A stretch of 64,000 nt of DNA from Nyssa sinensis (GCA_008638375.1 CM018038.1:34816597-34880596), one strand, 5' to 3'; shown: positions 11,481 to 23,002, numbered from the stretch's first letter. A program made the numbers and translations. Notes: a model not told the origin generated them from the sequence alone.

Positions 11481-13160
11481 CCTCACCTATGGATCACTCA
11501 CCTCTCCCTCAGCCAGGCGATGTGGAATGCATTACCTCCTCCCATTACCATCTTCCCCGTAGACTTCGCCTCACCGGTAGGCGTGCAGCAGTGTGCAGAC
11601 ATCTCCACACTCCCTACTATGGTCTGGTGCTAATCCCATTTGTAACGACTCACTCCACATGGCATAGCACATAATGAAATCCTCAAAACACATTGGCTCA
11701 TCAATGCCACTCCCTCTCAATTTCCCTTCAAGTATCACGACTTATCCCAACAGCTCAACACAATAAAAAGTAAAGGAACTTCTCACTGATCACAAAGATA
11801 CTCCAAGGTCTCTCACACATGCTATGTCATCTAACCCACCTCAAATTAATCCATGAAATCACCTAGGGATTTATCCCAATGGTATAAATACGCATCATCT
11901 GCACCACAGTGTAATCTATCATCCAGCATTTTCTAAGCACCCTAATTACCCACAAGACATCAATAGTACAATCTAAAAGTAAGGCTACCATCTCCCACCT
12001 TAGTCTATATATAACCGAGATTAAGTGTCATGTACTAATAAGGACTAGCCTATTCATTTCATGTACGCATATATCGATTGGGTATACAAATGTAGACTGT
12101 GTTGTTTATGTACTCTAATCATGAAACTTAAGTCAATATACCAAGGTTCAGAAGAATAAAACACTAGTGATACTCTTCATCACTTTCCCTTACGAACATA
12201 TATCAAATTTTTTTTTTTTTCACACACATGTATCAACGCACACATACAAACGCGTCTAAGCATTCTTCTATACATGCATTTATAACAACCAGTCTGTGTA
12301 TATAAAAAAAAAATGAAGTCATAATCAAAGCACCATAACAGTCACTAAACTAGCATGCTTATATAGAGTAAAAATACAACATTCAATTAGCTAATATGTA
12401 GCTTACTACTTCAGCACCCAGTATAAAATTTCATCCCAGGAATACACATATACATAAAATAAGTACATAATCTGTTGTACAGGTAACCAGGTAGATTCCC
12501 AATCCCTACGGATATTCAAGCTCATAGCCTATCTCATAGACAACAAACATACAGTCTACTATTCAATCTTATTCGTTATACTGTATAAAGGCAAGCATTG
12601 AATCCCAGATCATCAATAACCAAGCACACCACACCTTGCACAGTTCTACAAACTAAGGTAACAAGCACTCATCTACTCATGTAACCCAAACTAATCCCAA
12701 TTCAACTTAAAGTCTAACCTCTCCTAACCCACAATAGAGTCAAATTAAGAAGGATCTACGGACACTTTATGAAACAAAGAAAGTACCTCCCTCAGGAGTA
12801 CACATTATCTCTCTTCCCCTGTAGCAGTCTACACTCGCCCTAAGTGTGAAGAACCGATCTATCTCCAACATAATACTAATACTAGACGCTTCAAATAAGA
12901 TGAAGAATCCAAATAAGGCATGTGGTCAGCTACCTCTATCGAGTAATCTCTACAGATTTTCGTCAGCATCTTTCTACCCCTAACGTCATGGCAACATAGT
13001 AAATATGAACGTATGAGATGCACTATGGTCTATCAATATGCCAGTCCATAAACTAAACACAAAGAAAAAATGTACCTCAAGGCTCTGAAGGTCCAAAAAG
13101 GATAGGTGACTCTAGGCTGACTACTGCATAACGCCACTCTGAGTGGCCTGGTCCTGCCTA
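11481..13160 (-). other. Non-coding spacer inside the chromovirus
   Basis: This 1.7-kb part of the interior has no recognisable protease, reverse transcriptase or RNase H motif in any frame I could follow. It is rich in A and C on the + strand, with short T and A runs near 12200 and 12305. It occupies the place where pol should be, so it is either a replacement by foreign sequence or heavily decayed pol. Confidence 0.55.
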
Positions 13161-13297
13161 TCACCCCTCTCACTGAGAGTCTTGGCACTCAATACTGTAG
13201 GTGCATGCTGAAAATACGGTGCCGGAGGTCCCTGACCCAATAGTGGCCGTGGCAGAGGAACTTGGGTATACTGATAGAAATGTGGTTTCTCTAAGTC

Positions 13298-13990
13298 CTA
13301 GGAGATCGGCCTCTGAGGGCAATTGGCCCTGACATGGCCAGCCTGGTGGCATACAAAACAAAGTCGTGGAGTCCCCTGTCCTTGACCCTGTGCTGGTGAT
13401 GGAAATGACTCCTGACTAGACTTGATCCGCTGTCTCAGGCTGGGATCCCTCAAAGGGCAAGTGGCCATCTTGTGGCCAGGCTGTCTACAACAAAAACAAG
13501 TAATGGTCCCTTGGGATGTGGAGGTGGATGTGGAAGAAACACCAGTCCGGAACCTCTTCGGTGGTCTCCCACCAGTGCGAGTCTGGGCGGGTATAGATAT
13601 CTGTGCAGAAGAAGCACGAGCTCGAAACCTCTTCAATGGCCTCTTACCAGTGTATATCGGGGTAGACCTAGGGACCTGTGCTGGGGTCGCCCCGCTCTGG
13701 GTCTGGGGCTCTCTAACTCCTCTAAGCTCGGCCAACTCTGTCTCAGCCCTGACCGCTCTCGTCACTACCTCCTGTATAGTGTGAAGGCATTCCCGCATAA
13801 TGGTCGCTATGTCCCCAGAACTACTAGTTTGCCCTACCTCCACTAGAGCAGGTGTAAAAGTGACGGCCTCCTCGGCTGTACCATCTGTAGAAGCAGCAGC
13901 TCGGGGCCAACTATGCCACGGTGGTGCAGTGGTCCTAGGCTCATCATGTCCAGGTGGTATAGGTCTGGGAGTAGCTTGTCTCGGTGGCAT
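13298..13990 (-). CDS. Short Gag with two CCHC zinc knuckles
   Basis: I chose the internal ATG at 13990 (MPPRQATPRP), the usual start of Tekay-type Gag, giving 230 residues. The open frame reaches back to 14038. The amino part is proline-rich, followed by a short helical-looking stretch (ATIMRECLHTIQEVVTRAV, about residues 61-79). Two basic near-repeats follow (GKRPLKRFR and GGRPPKRFR), then two knuckles: CFCCRQPGHKMATC and CFVCHQAGHVRANC. The retrotransposon Gag capsid domain that normally separates the amino part from the knuckles is missing, yet the frame is open throughout. It could therefore encode a small RNA-binding protein without a capsid. Gag of this clade is usually about twice as long. 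The stop follows the second knuckle directly. Confidence 0.8.
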   Translation of the reverse strand: MPPRQATPRPIPPGHDEPRTTAPPWHSWPRAAASTDGTAEEAVTFTPALVEVGQTSSSGDIATIMRECLHTIQEVVTRAVRAETELAELRGVREPQTQSGATPAQVPRSTPIYTGKRPLKRFRARASSAQISIPAQTRTGGRPPKRFRTGVSSTSTSTSQGTITCFCCRQPGHKMATCPLRDPSLRQRIKSSQESFPSPAQGQGQGTPRLCFVCHQAGHVRANCPQRPIS

Positions 13991-15120
13991 GTCTACAAGT
14001 TCAAAGAAAAGAAAAATTAATACCCCATTTTCAGGCACTTGTGTTAAAAGAACATTAAGTAGGTACCTATCAACACTTCATCATTTTGAAGTAACAATCA
14101 CAATATGTCATGACACACTTGCCTAATCAATACCTACATAACTAATGTCAATCACCACCACCCGTTGGTTATACCAAACAATTCACACCGAGTTCTAACA
14201 TAACCCTCTACTAAGAAGGATTTTATCTCAACAATGTAACACACGCATACTTAAACATTTGAACACTAGCGAGGTTTAACTCCTAGTGAATACTATCCAA
14301 ACAATACATCTCTCCACCACCGGGGTTTAACACAAGAACATCTTTAAAAATCTAAAGAGAAACACTCTAAGTATCCATCTATATACAAAAGGGCTCCACA
14401 AGTCCAAATCCTTATTCTAGCATTTTAAGGTTTGATGTGTCTTTCATTATCTCTTACTTTTATAGCTAGGTGATAACCCTTCATGGATCACAGCTCCTTT
14501 CATTACTGGCTGATGGGGTGCCATCCATCAACCGTAACTCAAGACCTGAGACCAATCCAGTCTGTATAAATATCATAGTCATAGTACTATAATCCATGAA
14601 AATTGGTTACTAACCTAGTACACTCATCCAAAATCCACAAACAACAGTTAACCAGGTAAACAACTCGGTTCACAACCTATCTCCTAAGTAACTAGGCATA
14701 ATGTCTACCGTGTAGATAACTAAGTGTACAACCCACACCTCAACTAACTAGGCATACGGCCTATCCCATAAAATATACAGCCTACTACATAGACCTGAGT
14801 TTCTAACCTTAGTCATGTTCTTGTCAACGACTAGCATTTAACAGGCGATACATGTCACAGGCCACAATGTATATACTCAATAATTTTCTCACACTGTATA
14901 TATGTCATGCTTCTCACTGCATTAAATCACATAATCATATGTCGTAACATAGTATCTAGTAACATGTGATCACAACAATCATGCCTCAAGTGCACATATA
15001 ATCACATAACACACAAAATCCTATCGCGTGCTACTAACAGTTCACTCTAAGTCTCATTTTCTTCTCTAGGGTCTCATAGTGTTAAACAACACCCCACAGT
15101 CTCTAGGTATTCGAACCTAT
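13991..15120 (-). other. Chromovirus leader between primer site and gag
   Basis: This 1.1-kb segment lies between the primer binding site and the Gag start. No open frame of note is present. Its place fits a 5' untranslated leader, which would carry packaging and dimerisation signals. Confidence 0.6.
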
Positions 15121-15132
15121 GCTCTGATACCA
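15121..15132 (-). promoter_or_regulatory. Primer binding site for initiator Met tRNA
   Basis: The minus strand reads TGGTATCAGAGC three bases after the LTR end at 15136. This is the standard plant retrotransposon site complementary to the 3' end of initiator methionine tRNA, and it confirms minus polarity. Confidence 0.92.
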
Positions 15133-15135
15133 CGT

Positions 15136-17859
15136 TGTCACGCCCCGAATTCTGACCGAACTCGAGGCACAACTGACGAGACAGAAAATAAAATAAATAA
15201 AAGGACAAGGTAAATAAATCCACTAAACATGGGTCCATCCCCATCAATACATAAGATAACATGAATACATCGTTCATAGGTCATTCGAGCTTAAGCCCTT
15301 ACATTACAAAACATAGGTCCCACGGACCAAAATATAACAAGTGTCTCCTCCTATCAAAGCATCACTGGGTCTCAAATAGCTGGAGGGTCCTCATCTGAAA
15401 ATGTTGCCCACGAATGGGTCAGCTCAACTGCTGGTATGATGAAGTGCTAATGCAAGAAATAAAGCTAAGGCGTGGCATGTGCAAAGTGTACATTTATTTC
15501 TAAATGTCATTCAAAGCATCGAAGTAATATATGAATGGTATGCGTGATGCACCCATGCACAACTCTATGCCACACCCATGTTTCTTTTCCGGGTACTCCC
15601 CGATGCAATGGCCAATTTTGGGTTTTTCACCACAGGATCTACACCCTCATAATGCAATGCTCAACCCACACTATGTTCTCAAAGGATTCATCATATGCCA
15701 ATATGCCAATGCAACCTCAATGAATATGGTTATTAATAATATAGCATGCTCGAACAATAATATATAAATCATCAGTCAATTCCATATGCAAGCATAGCTC
15801 CTCTTATCAACTTAAACACAGGTCATGATTCACATTCATCGTTCACTAAATTTTCATAAAGCACAAGTGACATGCAAGCATATGAGCAATCAACCCTAAA
15901 TCATCAAGTAAACACATCCCACATAAGCACGTAAGTCATTCCAGTCATTCACAAATATTCCTAACTTAACTTCATTTCTAACATTAGCAAAACACCATAC
16001 CTGATCGGTCGGTCACAACCCAAGCAAACTGCACTCGTAACGTAGTGAGAATGTGGAAGGATCAGACTGTCTTCCCCTTGCCTGTCGGTGTCCCTAAAAG
16101 CATAAATTATAGCTCAGTCTATTGTAATTTGAATTTATGCTATTCATCAAATTTTATGCTTTTAATTCATAAGTTTCTATTCTGCTAAATTAAACTCTAC
16201 CATTGGTTTTAGGATGTTGAAGAAAATAAGTCTAGGTTCTCGTAGAACTCAATTCGGACACCGGGGTTCAAAAGGGCAAAACAGTCATTTTGCACTTTAC
16301 ACGTGTCCTTACACTTCGTGACCTCTTTTCACAAATCGGACTCCACAGTTGAGTCCGGAATGTTCGAGATAATAAAATTTCACTATTTGTTTACCTAATT
16401 TGGAGTTCGTCTGACAGTGTTTCAAGTTAGGGGCATTTTGGTAATTTTAAGGGTCACTACAGGTCTTTTATTTTTTGGGACCCCGTCTCGTAAAACGGAC
16501 CTCACCATTGGTCTCGGAATGGTCGAGATAGTCAAAATACACTAATGACTTGTCCCATTTGGACTCCGAGATGTTTTTGAATATTTAATTAATTAAATTA
16601 ATTTAATTAAATAATTAATTAATTAATTTAATTAATATTTTATTAATAATTTAATCAGGTGGGTCAAAGTGTAATTTCTAACAGTCGGGGGGGTCAATTT
16701 GTAATTTCCGAAAGTTCAGGGTTAAGGTTCAAATTCTAAAAGGTTGAAATTCCAAAAGGTTCAAATTCCAAAAGGTCCAAATTAAAACTAGTTTAATTTG
16801 TTATTCTAAATCAGGTTAACCAAACAGGGGCTAATCCTAGAACAGGGATAGGATACCCCGGTTTCAATTTAATTCCAATTTCTAAATTTCTTATCCTTGC
16901 AACCAAACGGCCCAAATTCCATTTTAATTTAAAACAACCACGCGACACGTGGCAGGGGCGGTCCACGCCCGACCCGAACCGGACCCGACCCGACCCGTAC
17001 AGACCCCCCTTCTTCCCCCGTTTTTTCGGCGGAGCTCCGGTCACCTTCTCCGGCGCCGGTGACCGGAATTTCAGAAAATCAAGTTTTTAAACTTGATTTT
17101 CTTGGTGTTTTCGAAGCCCCTTTCAATCCCAAATTATTCTAAAACATTTTTGGAGCCTTTTAATACTGTTTTGAAGCTCCCAATCACAACGAAAAACCCA
17201 GATTTTCCCCCCATGGCCGTGACCTGCACATTCCCTTTTCTCCCTCATTTTTCAACCGTTTTCTATCATTTTTGTTGCGTTTTAATCCTTACATTATGCT
17301 CTACAAGGTTCTGCAATTTAAATCAATTGAAATGATCTAAAAAAAATTGAAACAGAAGCAACCCACTTACCAATTTTTCGGCCGTTTCTCTCTCTAGCCG
17401 TGCCCTCTTCCACCTTCTTGCTCCGAGCCCAACCAAGCCTCCACTCTCTTCCTCAGAACTCTATTTCTCTCTCTCACTTTCTGCTTCTTTTCTTTTCTTC
17501 TCTTTCCACCCGAGAATACACTCTCTTTTCTCTTCACTCTCTCTCTCTCTATATTTTTCTCTCTATCTCTCTCTCTCTCTCTCTCTCCCCAAGACCAACC
17601 ACTTTCTGCCAAATCTGCATCTCCCACTCCCTGAATCCCACTCACACACACCACCCCAACCCATGCTTGTTTGAGTGTATTACACTCAAACTCACACACA
17701 CACACACCACCGGGTACACACACACACCTCAGCTTTTCTACATATATATATATACACATTTAAATACACACTCATATGCACACACATATACACAACAAAA
17801 ATTTAAATTATATATATATACACACATATATATATACATATACTCATATTATCATTATC

Positions 17860-17893
<34 letters not shown>

Positions 17894-17949
17894 TAATTAA
17901 TATTTGCAAGAATAAATAATAATAAAAAAAAAAATTTCATGTTATAACA
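15136..17949 (-). repeat. 5' LTR of the chromovirus
   Basis: It is the partner of 7663-10514 with the same TG...CA ends. Single-base differences are mostly CpG-type or other transitions (for example GCGCGAC against GCACAAC near the start). The CT, TA and ATA microsatellites are shorter here. Confidence 0.95.
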
Positions 17950-17954
17950 TAAGT
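17950..17954. repeat. Target site duplication TAAGT, right copy
   Basis: It directly follows the LTR end at 17949 and matches 7658-7662. Confidence 0.95.
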
Positions 17955-18240
17955 ACTATAGGTCTGGTCCATTTTATCAATATACGGATCCCTTAAGACC
18001 TTGTATGGGTCTAGTCTGTTTTTCTCACTCTACGGATCTCTAGAAAAGGCTTGCTTTAAGTACAAGTATTGTAGGTCGGTATATTATGGCTTGTTAGTAT
18101 GCAAACGCCTAAGAAACCTTATTTTTATTTATAAGTGTGGCAGTCCTATATGTCCTATTATTTCGACTTCTGAAATGCCTTATGAGTACTTTAGAATCTC
18201 TGAGAGAGTTTTTATATTAAAGAAATCATCTTGAAGCTAG
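17955..18240 (+). repeat. 63-bp tandem repeat array, right part
   Basis: The interrupted monomer resumes with ACTATAGGTCTGGTCCATTT. It is followed by two or three more diverged or shortened units (starting near 17986 and 18034) before the pattern fades. This is the far side of the Tat 3' UTR array. Confidence 0.8.
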
Positions 18241-18380
18241 ATATGATACAAAGATTTCAAAACAAAACGCAAGTTCTAGAGAAATAAAAAAATTCATATT
18301 GAAGCCAAAAATGGGAAAGTTACAAAGTCAAATAAATAGTAGAAAAATAGGAAGGAAAAAATACAAAAAACATCCCAAGT

Positions 18381-18687
18381 CTACTCTGCTGCTGGCTCAG
18401 TAGTCTTTGATGAAGCAACTTTAGGGAGTTTTGAATCTACCTCCTCTTCTTCGTTGTCAGCATCTGGCGTATCAATCTTAACTTGGGAGATTTTAATATC
18501 ATTTACTCCAGTCAGATCCAAGTCAGGATACCTCTTACAGAATTTCACCCTGAAGGTTCGGTATCCATACTCAATCAGCTCGCCACCCAGATCTTGGACT
18601 TCAACCTTCAGCTCCACCCGAGGGATGTCCATATTACTCCTAATCAGAGGGAGGTCTACCTCGACATCGTTCAAGTATGCTAAAACT
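18381..18687 (-). pseudogene. Antisense extra ORF of the Tat element, carboxy part
   Basis: The open frame continues upstream through VLAYLNDVEVDLPLIRSNMD and ends in an acidic tail with EEEEVD and TTEPAAE before a stop at 18381. It joins the amino part at 22107-22588 once the solo LTR at 18693-22101 is removed. The joined protein resembles the putative gypsy-type transposase domain (Pfam Transposase_28), which Tat elements are known to carry as an extra ORF, sometimes antisense. The domain's function is not established. The solo LTR insertion and a frameshift near 22156 break it. Confidence 0.6.
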
Positions 18688-18692
18688 ATGAA
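18688..18692. repeat. Target site duplication ATGAA, left copy
   Basis: ATGAA directly precedes the LTR start TGTAACACCCCC and recurs at 22102-22106 after GGGGATGTGACA. Confidence 0.92.
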
Positions 18693-19288
18693 TGTAACAC
18701 CCCCAACTAGTTGACTGACTCGTTTTGTGTACTAAAAACTGTTTTGGGATTGTGATACAATATTTAGCTAATTAAATGTCTATTTTTGGTAGTGATAGAA
18801 CTCGGATTAGCTAACTACGGGAAACCCAAGAAAATAAGAACTGATACTAGACCTTGGATAGTAAAGATAATCTGAATAGGAAGTGACTGAAAGAAACCGC
18901 GTTGAAAAAAGAACTACGGATTGAAGGTTAGAGCCAAAACAGTGAAACTAGAATTTTCGCGTCAACCAAACAAGGCCTTAGCCTAAAAAGTGGAAAAATA
19001 CTCACTTGTGGGGCTAAGGGGAATTGAACCCTTGACCCATGGAAGCAAAGAAATTTCATTCAAAAAGTTACCATCTAAGCTAGGGGCATCTTTGTATACA
19101 AATATACAAAGATATATATATGAGTACAAATCTTATTTGGCCACCTCTCAAGTGACCAATCACCAAGCATACATCACATCAACATGCATCACCCTATGCC
19201 CCATAGACCACCATGCCTCTCACCCCACAAGTACACCTTCTCCCAACCAAAACTTGTACAAATCAGATTTGTATAATGATCCAAACGG

Positions 19289-19336
<48 letters not shown>
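19289..19336. repeat. TA then GA microsatellite inside the solo LTR
   Basis: A TA run passes into a GA run. The same compound repeat occupies a similar relative place in the related LTRs near 41888 and, in looser form, near 63295-63505. Confidence 0.85.
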
Positions 19337-19342
<6 letters not shown>

Positions 19343-20895
19343 GACATACACAAAGAGTGTGCATTGGGTGACCATTGAAGGATCAAGGAGGAGAAGACAC
19401 TGACCTGAGGAGCATGACTAGAACTGAGCCAGCACAACCAAAGATCAGAACTGAGCACAAGGAAGAGGAGGATCAGATTTAAGGTATAGAACCAAAAAAC
19501 CCAGAATTTTCCTTTCTCCTTTTTGCTTACTGTTTCAGTCATTTGAGGCCATATAAACTGCATGTAAGAGCTATTGTGAGACCTAGGGACTGTTATGAAT
19601 TAACTGGGAGAGTCGGATAGGCTTGAAAAACCCAAACCCGTGCCAAATCGCCATTAATGACCTTCATAGATGCAGGTCTGAAACAACCTCGACCAAACCA
19701 AGTTTGGTTGGTTAAGACATGATCTAGACCTCAAGAGGGTTCTAAAATGCCTAAGCCTCGACCCCAAAGACCTAGGATTGACCCTCTAATCACGAGTTGT
19801 AGGTTCGGGTTTCAAACCCAACCTCACCGAAAACACGACTAAACTGGATTTTGGTAACAAGAGACTGAATCCCCACCTCATGAAGGTCACGAGGAAACAA
19901 GAATTGAGGAAAATGGTGGCAGAATGAGGATTTAATGGCCAGTTGTAGGTTTCGGATTATCATCTTGAAATAGGGCCATCGAGTTCGATTTGGAGCTCTA
20001 AATCGATGCTAGATTGTCACTACGACTTCCAGAAGTCGATTGGAACAAAAATCAGCAAGCATAGATGGCCAAAATTCCACGAAATCAAAGAAAAATTTCT
20101 AAAAATTTTAGGGCAACAGTGACTAGGGGTGTTGGGGACAATGAACAGTGACGAGTCGGGTCGGGTCGGATTGGGTATCGGGTCGGGCCTCGACCCGACT
20201 AAAAACGGGTGGACCGTTTAAAATAAAACTGCGTCGTTTTGAAACTGAATTAATTTTAATTAAATGTTAGGGCTGACGTCAACATGACGTCAGCATTGTA
20301 ACCAAACTGGTTAGGACCAGACTGGACTAGACTGGTTCACTTACAAGAGAACTGAACCCTTTGGTTCAGTTTTAAACTTTTGAATAATTACAAACTGACC
20401 CCCACTGTTTAACAGATTAGCACTATGGCCCAGATTTTGAAATTTTTATGCAATTATACCCCTGAGAAATTAATTAAAATAATAGAATAATTATTTATTT
20501 ATTTTATTAAAAGGAAATAATTACCATATTGCCCCTGGACCTTAAAAAGGTCAAACGGAGTTCGAATTTAATAATTAAATAGTGTAATCTTACTATTTCG
20601 GGCATTCCGGACTCAACGGTGAAGTCCGATTTGTGAAACCAAGTCCCAAAAAATACAGACATCTAAAGGGTAAATGATCGTACTGCCCCTAGTGATACCT
20701 TGTACCAAATGATACTGAAAGATAGTCCGTTTTTACTATGTTGGACATTCCGGATTCAATGGTGAGGTCCGTCATAGCAAATAGAGTATCGAAAAATACA
20801 ACATGAGAAAATTACCAAAATGCCCCTAACCTTGTATAAGGTCCAGATGAAGTCCGATTGAGACGAAATTTATATCAATAGGGAACCAGATACCT

Positions 20896-21716
20896 ATGAA
20901 ACTATATGTAGGATTAAATGACAAATCGGAATCAGAATCCCGTGACTGTAAAATGACCAAAGCTGAACGAGCAGTTGACAAAAAACAGCAGGAATTCATG
21001 CAAGACCTGCTGTGGCAACAGAAAGTCATTGAACGACATATTAGAATAGCCAAATCAACTGAAGTTGTCTCTGTCAGACCTTTTGTATACAAAACGCCTA
21101 CTAAGGCAATGATTGCCGAGGCTAAGTTAAGAAAACAAGAGGATACTAAGACCCTGAGCCAGATGCTTAAGAGGTAAGACCTATGAACAAGCCACTATAA
21201 GTTAGTCCCATGAAACCCATCATAGGGTAGACTTACTCAGTCTAAGATCATGTGTTGATAAGTCTTTATAAATTGTTCTAGGTTTAAGGAGAAAAAGAGG
21301 AAGGCTCCATCCGTAGCATCAACCTCTAATATTGAAGGTGAGTAACTTCTGACACTGTCTGGATACTGTCCTTTGATCCGCTATATTGTTTCGAATGCTG
21401 TACCGTTTAGATGTAAATATTCAAATGCATGCCTTTTCGTACTATATCACTTACGACATAGTTTTAGTTTCTTAAATAATTGACTATGCTCTTGATTGTT
21501 GTGCTAGCATCCTGTACTGTCCCGCCCGTTTTGATCTGTTGAATTTAACTTGGATTTATTGAACTATTATTTCCAAATTGATTTAACTAATCATGTGATA
21601 TAGGCAAGGATTGAATTTCCAAACCCATGCCTGGATATCTGTGTTACTCACTGGGCTTTTAAAGCTCATCCTATTATCTTAACATTTTCAGGGGAAGGAT
21701 CCGATAGGCAGGCTTA
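20896..21716 (+). CDS. Predicted three-exon ORF within the solo LTR
   Basis: Exon A (20896-21173) starts MKLYVGLNDKS and is rich in lysine, glutamate and glutamine (KKQQEFMQ, KVIERHIRIAK). It ends AG|GTAAGA. Exon B (21282-21337) follows TTCTAG and encodes FKEKKRKAPSVAST, a basic patch like a nuclear localisation signal. It ends AAG|GTGAGT. Exon C (21691-21716) follows TTTTCAG and ends EGSDRQA-stop. All junctions have consensus plant splice sites and keep one frame, giving 119 residues. No known domain was recognised. Exon C has a counterpart after a TTTTAG acceptor on the minus strand of the chromovirus LTR near 8620. The start codon is the first ATG of the frame and could be wrong. The prediction could also be chance. 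Confidence 0.45.
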
Positions 21717-22101
21717 GCAAGTCAAGGACCTAGGGGGGAATGTTTGGAGACCCCCAAACAAAAATTATAATTCATTTTTGTATCTCTATAGCATTTTTGT
21801 AAATTTTGTGTAACCGAACAAACTATGACTTAACTTTTGTAATGGACTGTGTAATAGGACTAACTATGGCTGTACTCTGATGCTCTGCCAAGTATATATG
21901 TATGCATTTTCTTGTAAAAAAAAATTCCGCTGCTTAACTTATGTAAATCGAATGCATTATGCTTGGGGATTATATCTGAATGGCCTGTGGTTAGGATGAC
22001 CGTCGGGGTTTTATTTTCAAAAAAAAAAAAAAATCGATGAGTGCCTAACTGGCCTTGTCACGTGCCCCAAATCAGCACAGGGTGGGTCTGGGGATGTGAC
22101 A

Positions 22102-22106
22102 ATGAA
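22102..22106. repeat. Target site duplication ATGAA, right copy
   Basis: It matches 18688-18692 and directly follows the solo LTR end. Confidence 0.92.
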
Positions 22107-22588
22107 CCTAAGTAAATGCCTCCAACTGTTTATATTCAGATCAGTTGGGCAGATCTTAAACCAATTGAAAAAATTTCCTAAAAAAATGGTGGAAGGAGAA
22201 TCGAACCTCTATCTCAAACCACTCAAGGTAAGCATAAATCTCATATTGTTGAATACTAGAAGGGTGATCTATGGGTCTTGGTATCCTACAAGACACGTTT
22301 GCAAGGAGGTCAAAAGCAATCTTCAAAGCATTTACCATGCTCTGAGTCATGGCTCTTTCTCCTTCGTCCTTTTGTGGGATTTACTTGAGGTCTCCCCATC
22401 GATGTTCCTAGACTCTATGAAAGTCTCCACTATCCTGACTTCAAAACTGGAGGTTGGGTTACCGACAATCATATTTTTACATTTTCTGAAGGGCTACTAG
22501 TTACAAGATTAACCTCTATCTGGTCATATATCTCCAAAGACTCTTCTGTTTCATGACTGGTGCTTGACTAAGCATCGGATGCCGACAT
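22107..22588 (-). pseudogene. Antisense extra ORF of the Tat element, amino part
   Basis: A start at 22588 reads MSASDA, followed by an in-frame stop, then SSTSHETEESLEIYDQIEV. Further on the open stretch 22156-22350 has RIPRPIDHPSS, YAYLEWFEIEVRFSFHHFFR and KFFQLV. After one frameshift come CPTDLNINSWRHLLRFIV. The pattern of an aromatic FxxHxFFR segment followed by NSWRxL matches gypsy-type transposase-like (Transposase_28) extra ORFs. It runs opposite to the element's pol. The upstream TATA box at 22790-22797 suggests it once had its own promoter. Confidence 0.6.
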
Positions 22589-22789
22589 GGTCTAAATAAG
22601 AAAATGAATAAAAGTGGTAGAAGGTGCAAAGAATTTGGAAAATGTATTTGGATCCGAACCTGACCGTAGATGTGATCGGAGTTGATCTTCTTAGGGCGTC
22701 GGAATTCACCTCATTCAAAGTTCTTTGCGGTTTGAAGGTTTTTAAAATGTTGAAGTGTTGAAAGGAGGGGCATCAATGTGCTTCCCCCC

Positions 22790-22797
22790 TTTTTATA
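22790..22797 (-). promoter_or_regulatory. TATA-box candidate for the antisense ORF
   Basis: The minus strand reads TATAAAAA about 200 bases before the ATG at 22588, with GC-poor leader sequence between. It lies inside the Tat element just upstream of its 3' LTR, so it would be an internal antisense promoter. Confidence 0.4.
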
Positions 22798-23002
22798 AAG
22801 ATCTAATATTTGTCACGTGGGAGACCTTCGCTTTCGAACCACCATGACGGTTAGAGTAATGATAGCCTCGTAATTTCAACCAACGGTTGATGCAATAAAT
22901 GTCACATCAACGGCTATCTCATCGGAATACAGAGCGGCTCATTTATAATGATGCCTCAGAAACCCTAACCTTAGCTCTGATCTTGTCTCAGAATAGAGGC
23001 TC

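Larger units (their letters stand above)
7663..17949 (-). mobile_element. Tekay/Del-like chromovirus, deletion derivative
   Basis: A complete insertion of 10,287 bp is bounded by TAAGT duplications, with LTRs of 2852 and 2814 bp and a 4.6-kb interior. Polarity is minus: the primer site adjoins the right LTR and the polypurine tract adjoins the left one. The interior keeps a short Gag with two zinc knuckles and the integrase tail with chromodomain. Protease, reverse transcriptase, RNase H and most of integrase are gone or decayed, so the element would need enzymes from an autonomous relative. By eye the LTRs differ at roughly 25-30 substitutions, mostly transitions, plus microsatellite length changes. 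That is about 1 percent and points to a fairly recent insertion. It sits inside the older Tat element's 3' UTR. Confidence 0.9.
18693..22101 (+). mobile_element. 3.4-kb Tekay/Del-like solo LTR
   Basis: It starts TGTAACACCCCC and ends GGGGATGTGACA, with imperfectly inverted ends and 5-bp flanking duplications, but no internal region. It is therefore a solo LTR left by recombination. Polarity is + from the match of its end to the end of the chromovirus LTR. It contains a TA/GA microsatellite at 19289-19336, several blocks with a shared CGGACTC(C/A)ACGGT-like phrase (for example near 20615 and 20750), an AT-rich middle, and the spliced ORF at 20896-21716. It splits the antisense ORF of the older Tat element. 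Confidence 0.88.

Noticed and set aside
13422..13846. Open frames on the plus strand opposite the chromovirus Gag
   Set aside because: They are mirror frames of the Gag coding region and have no domain.
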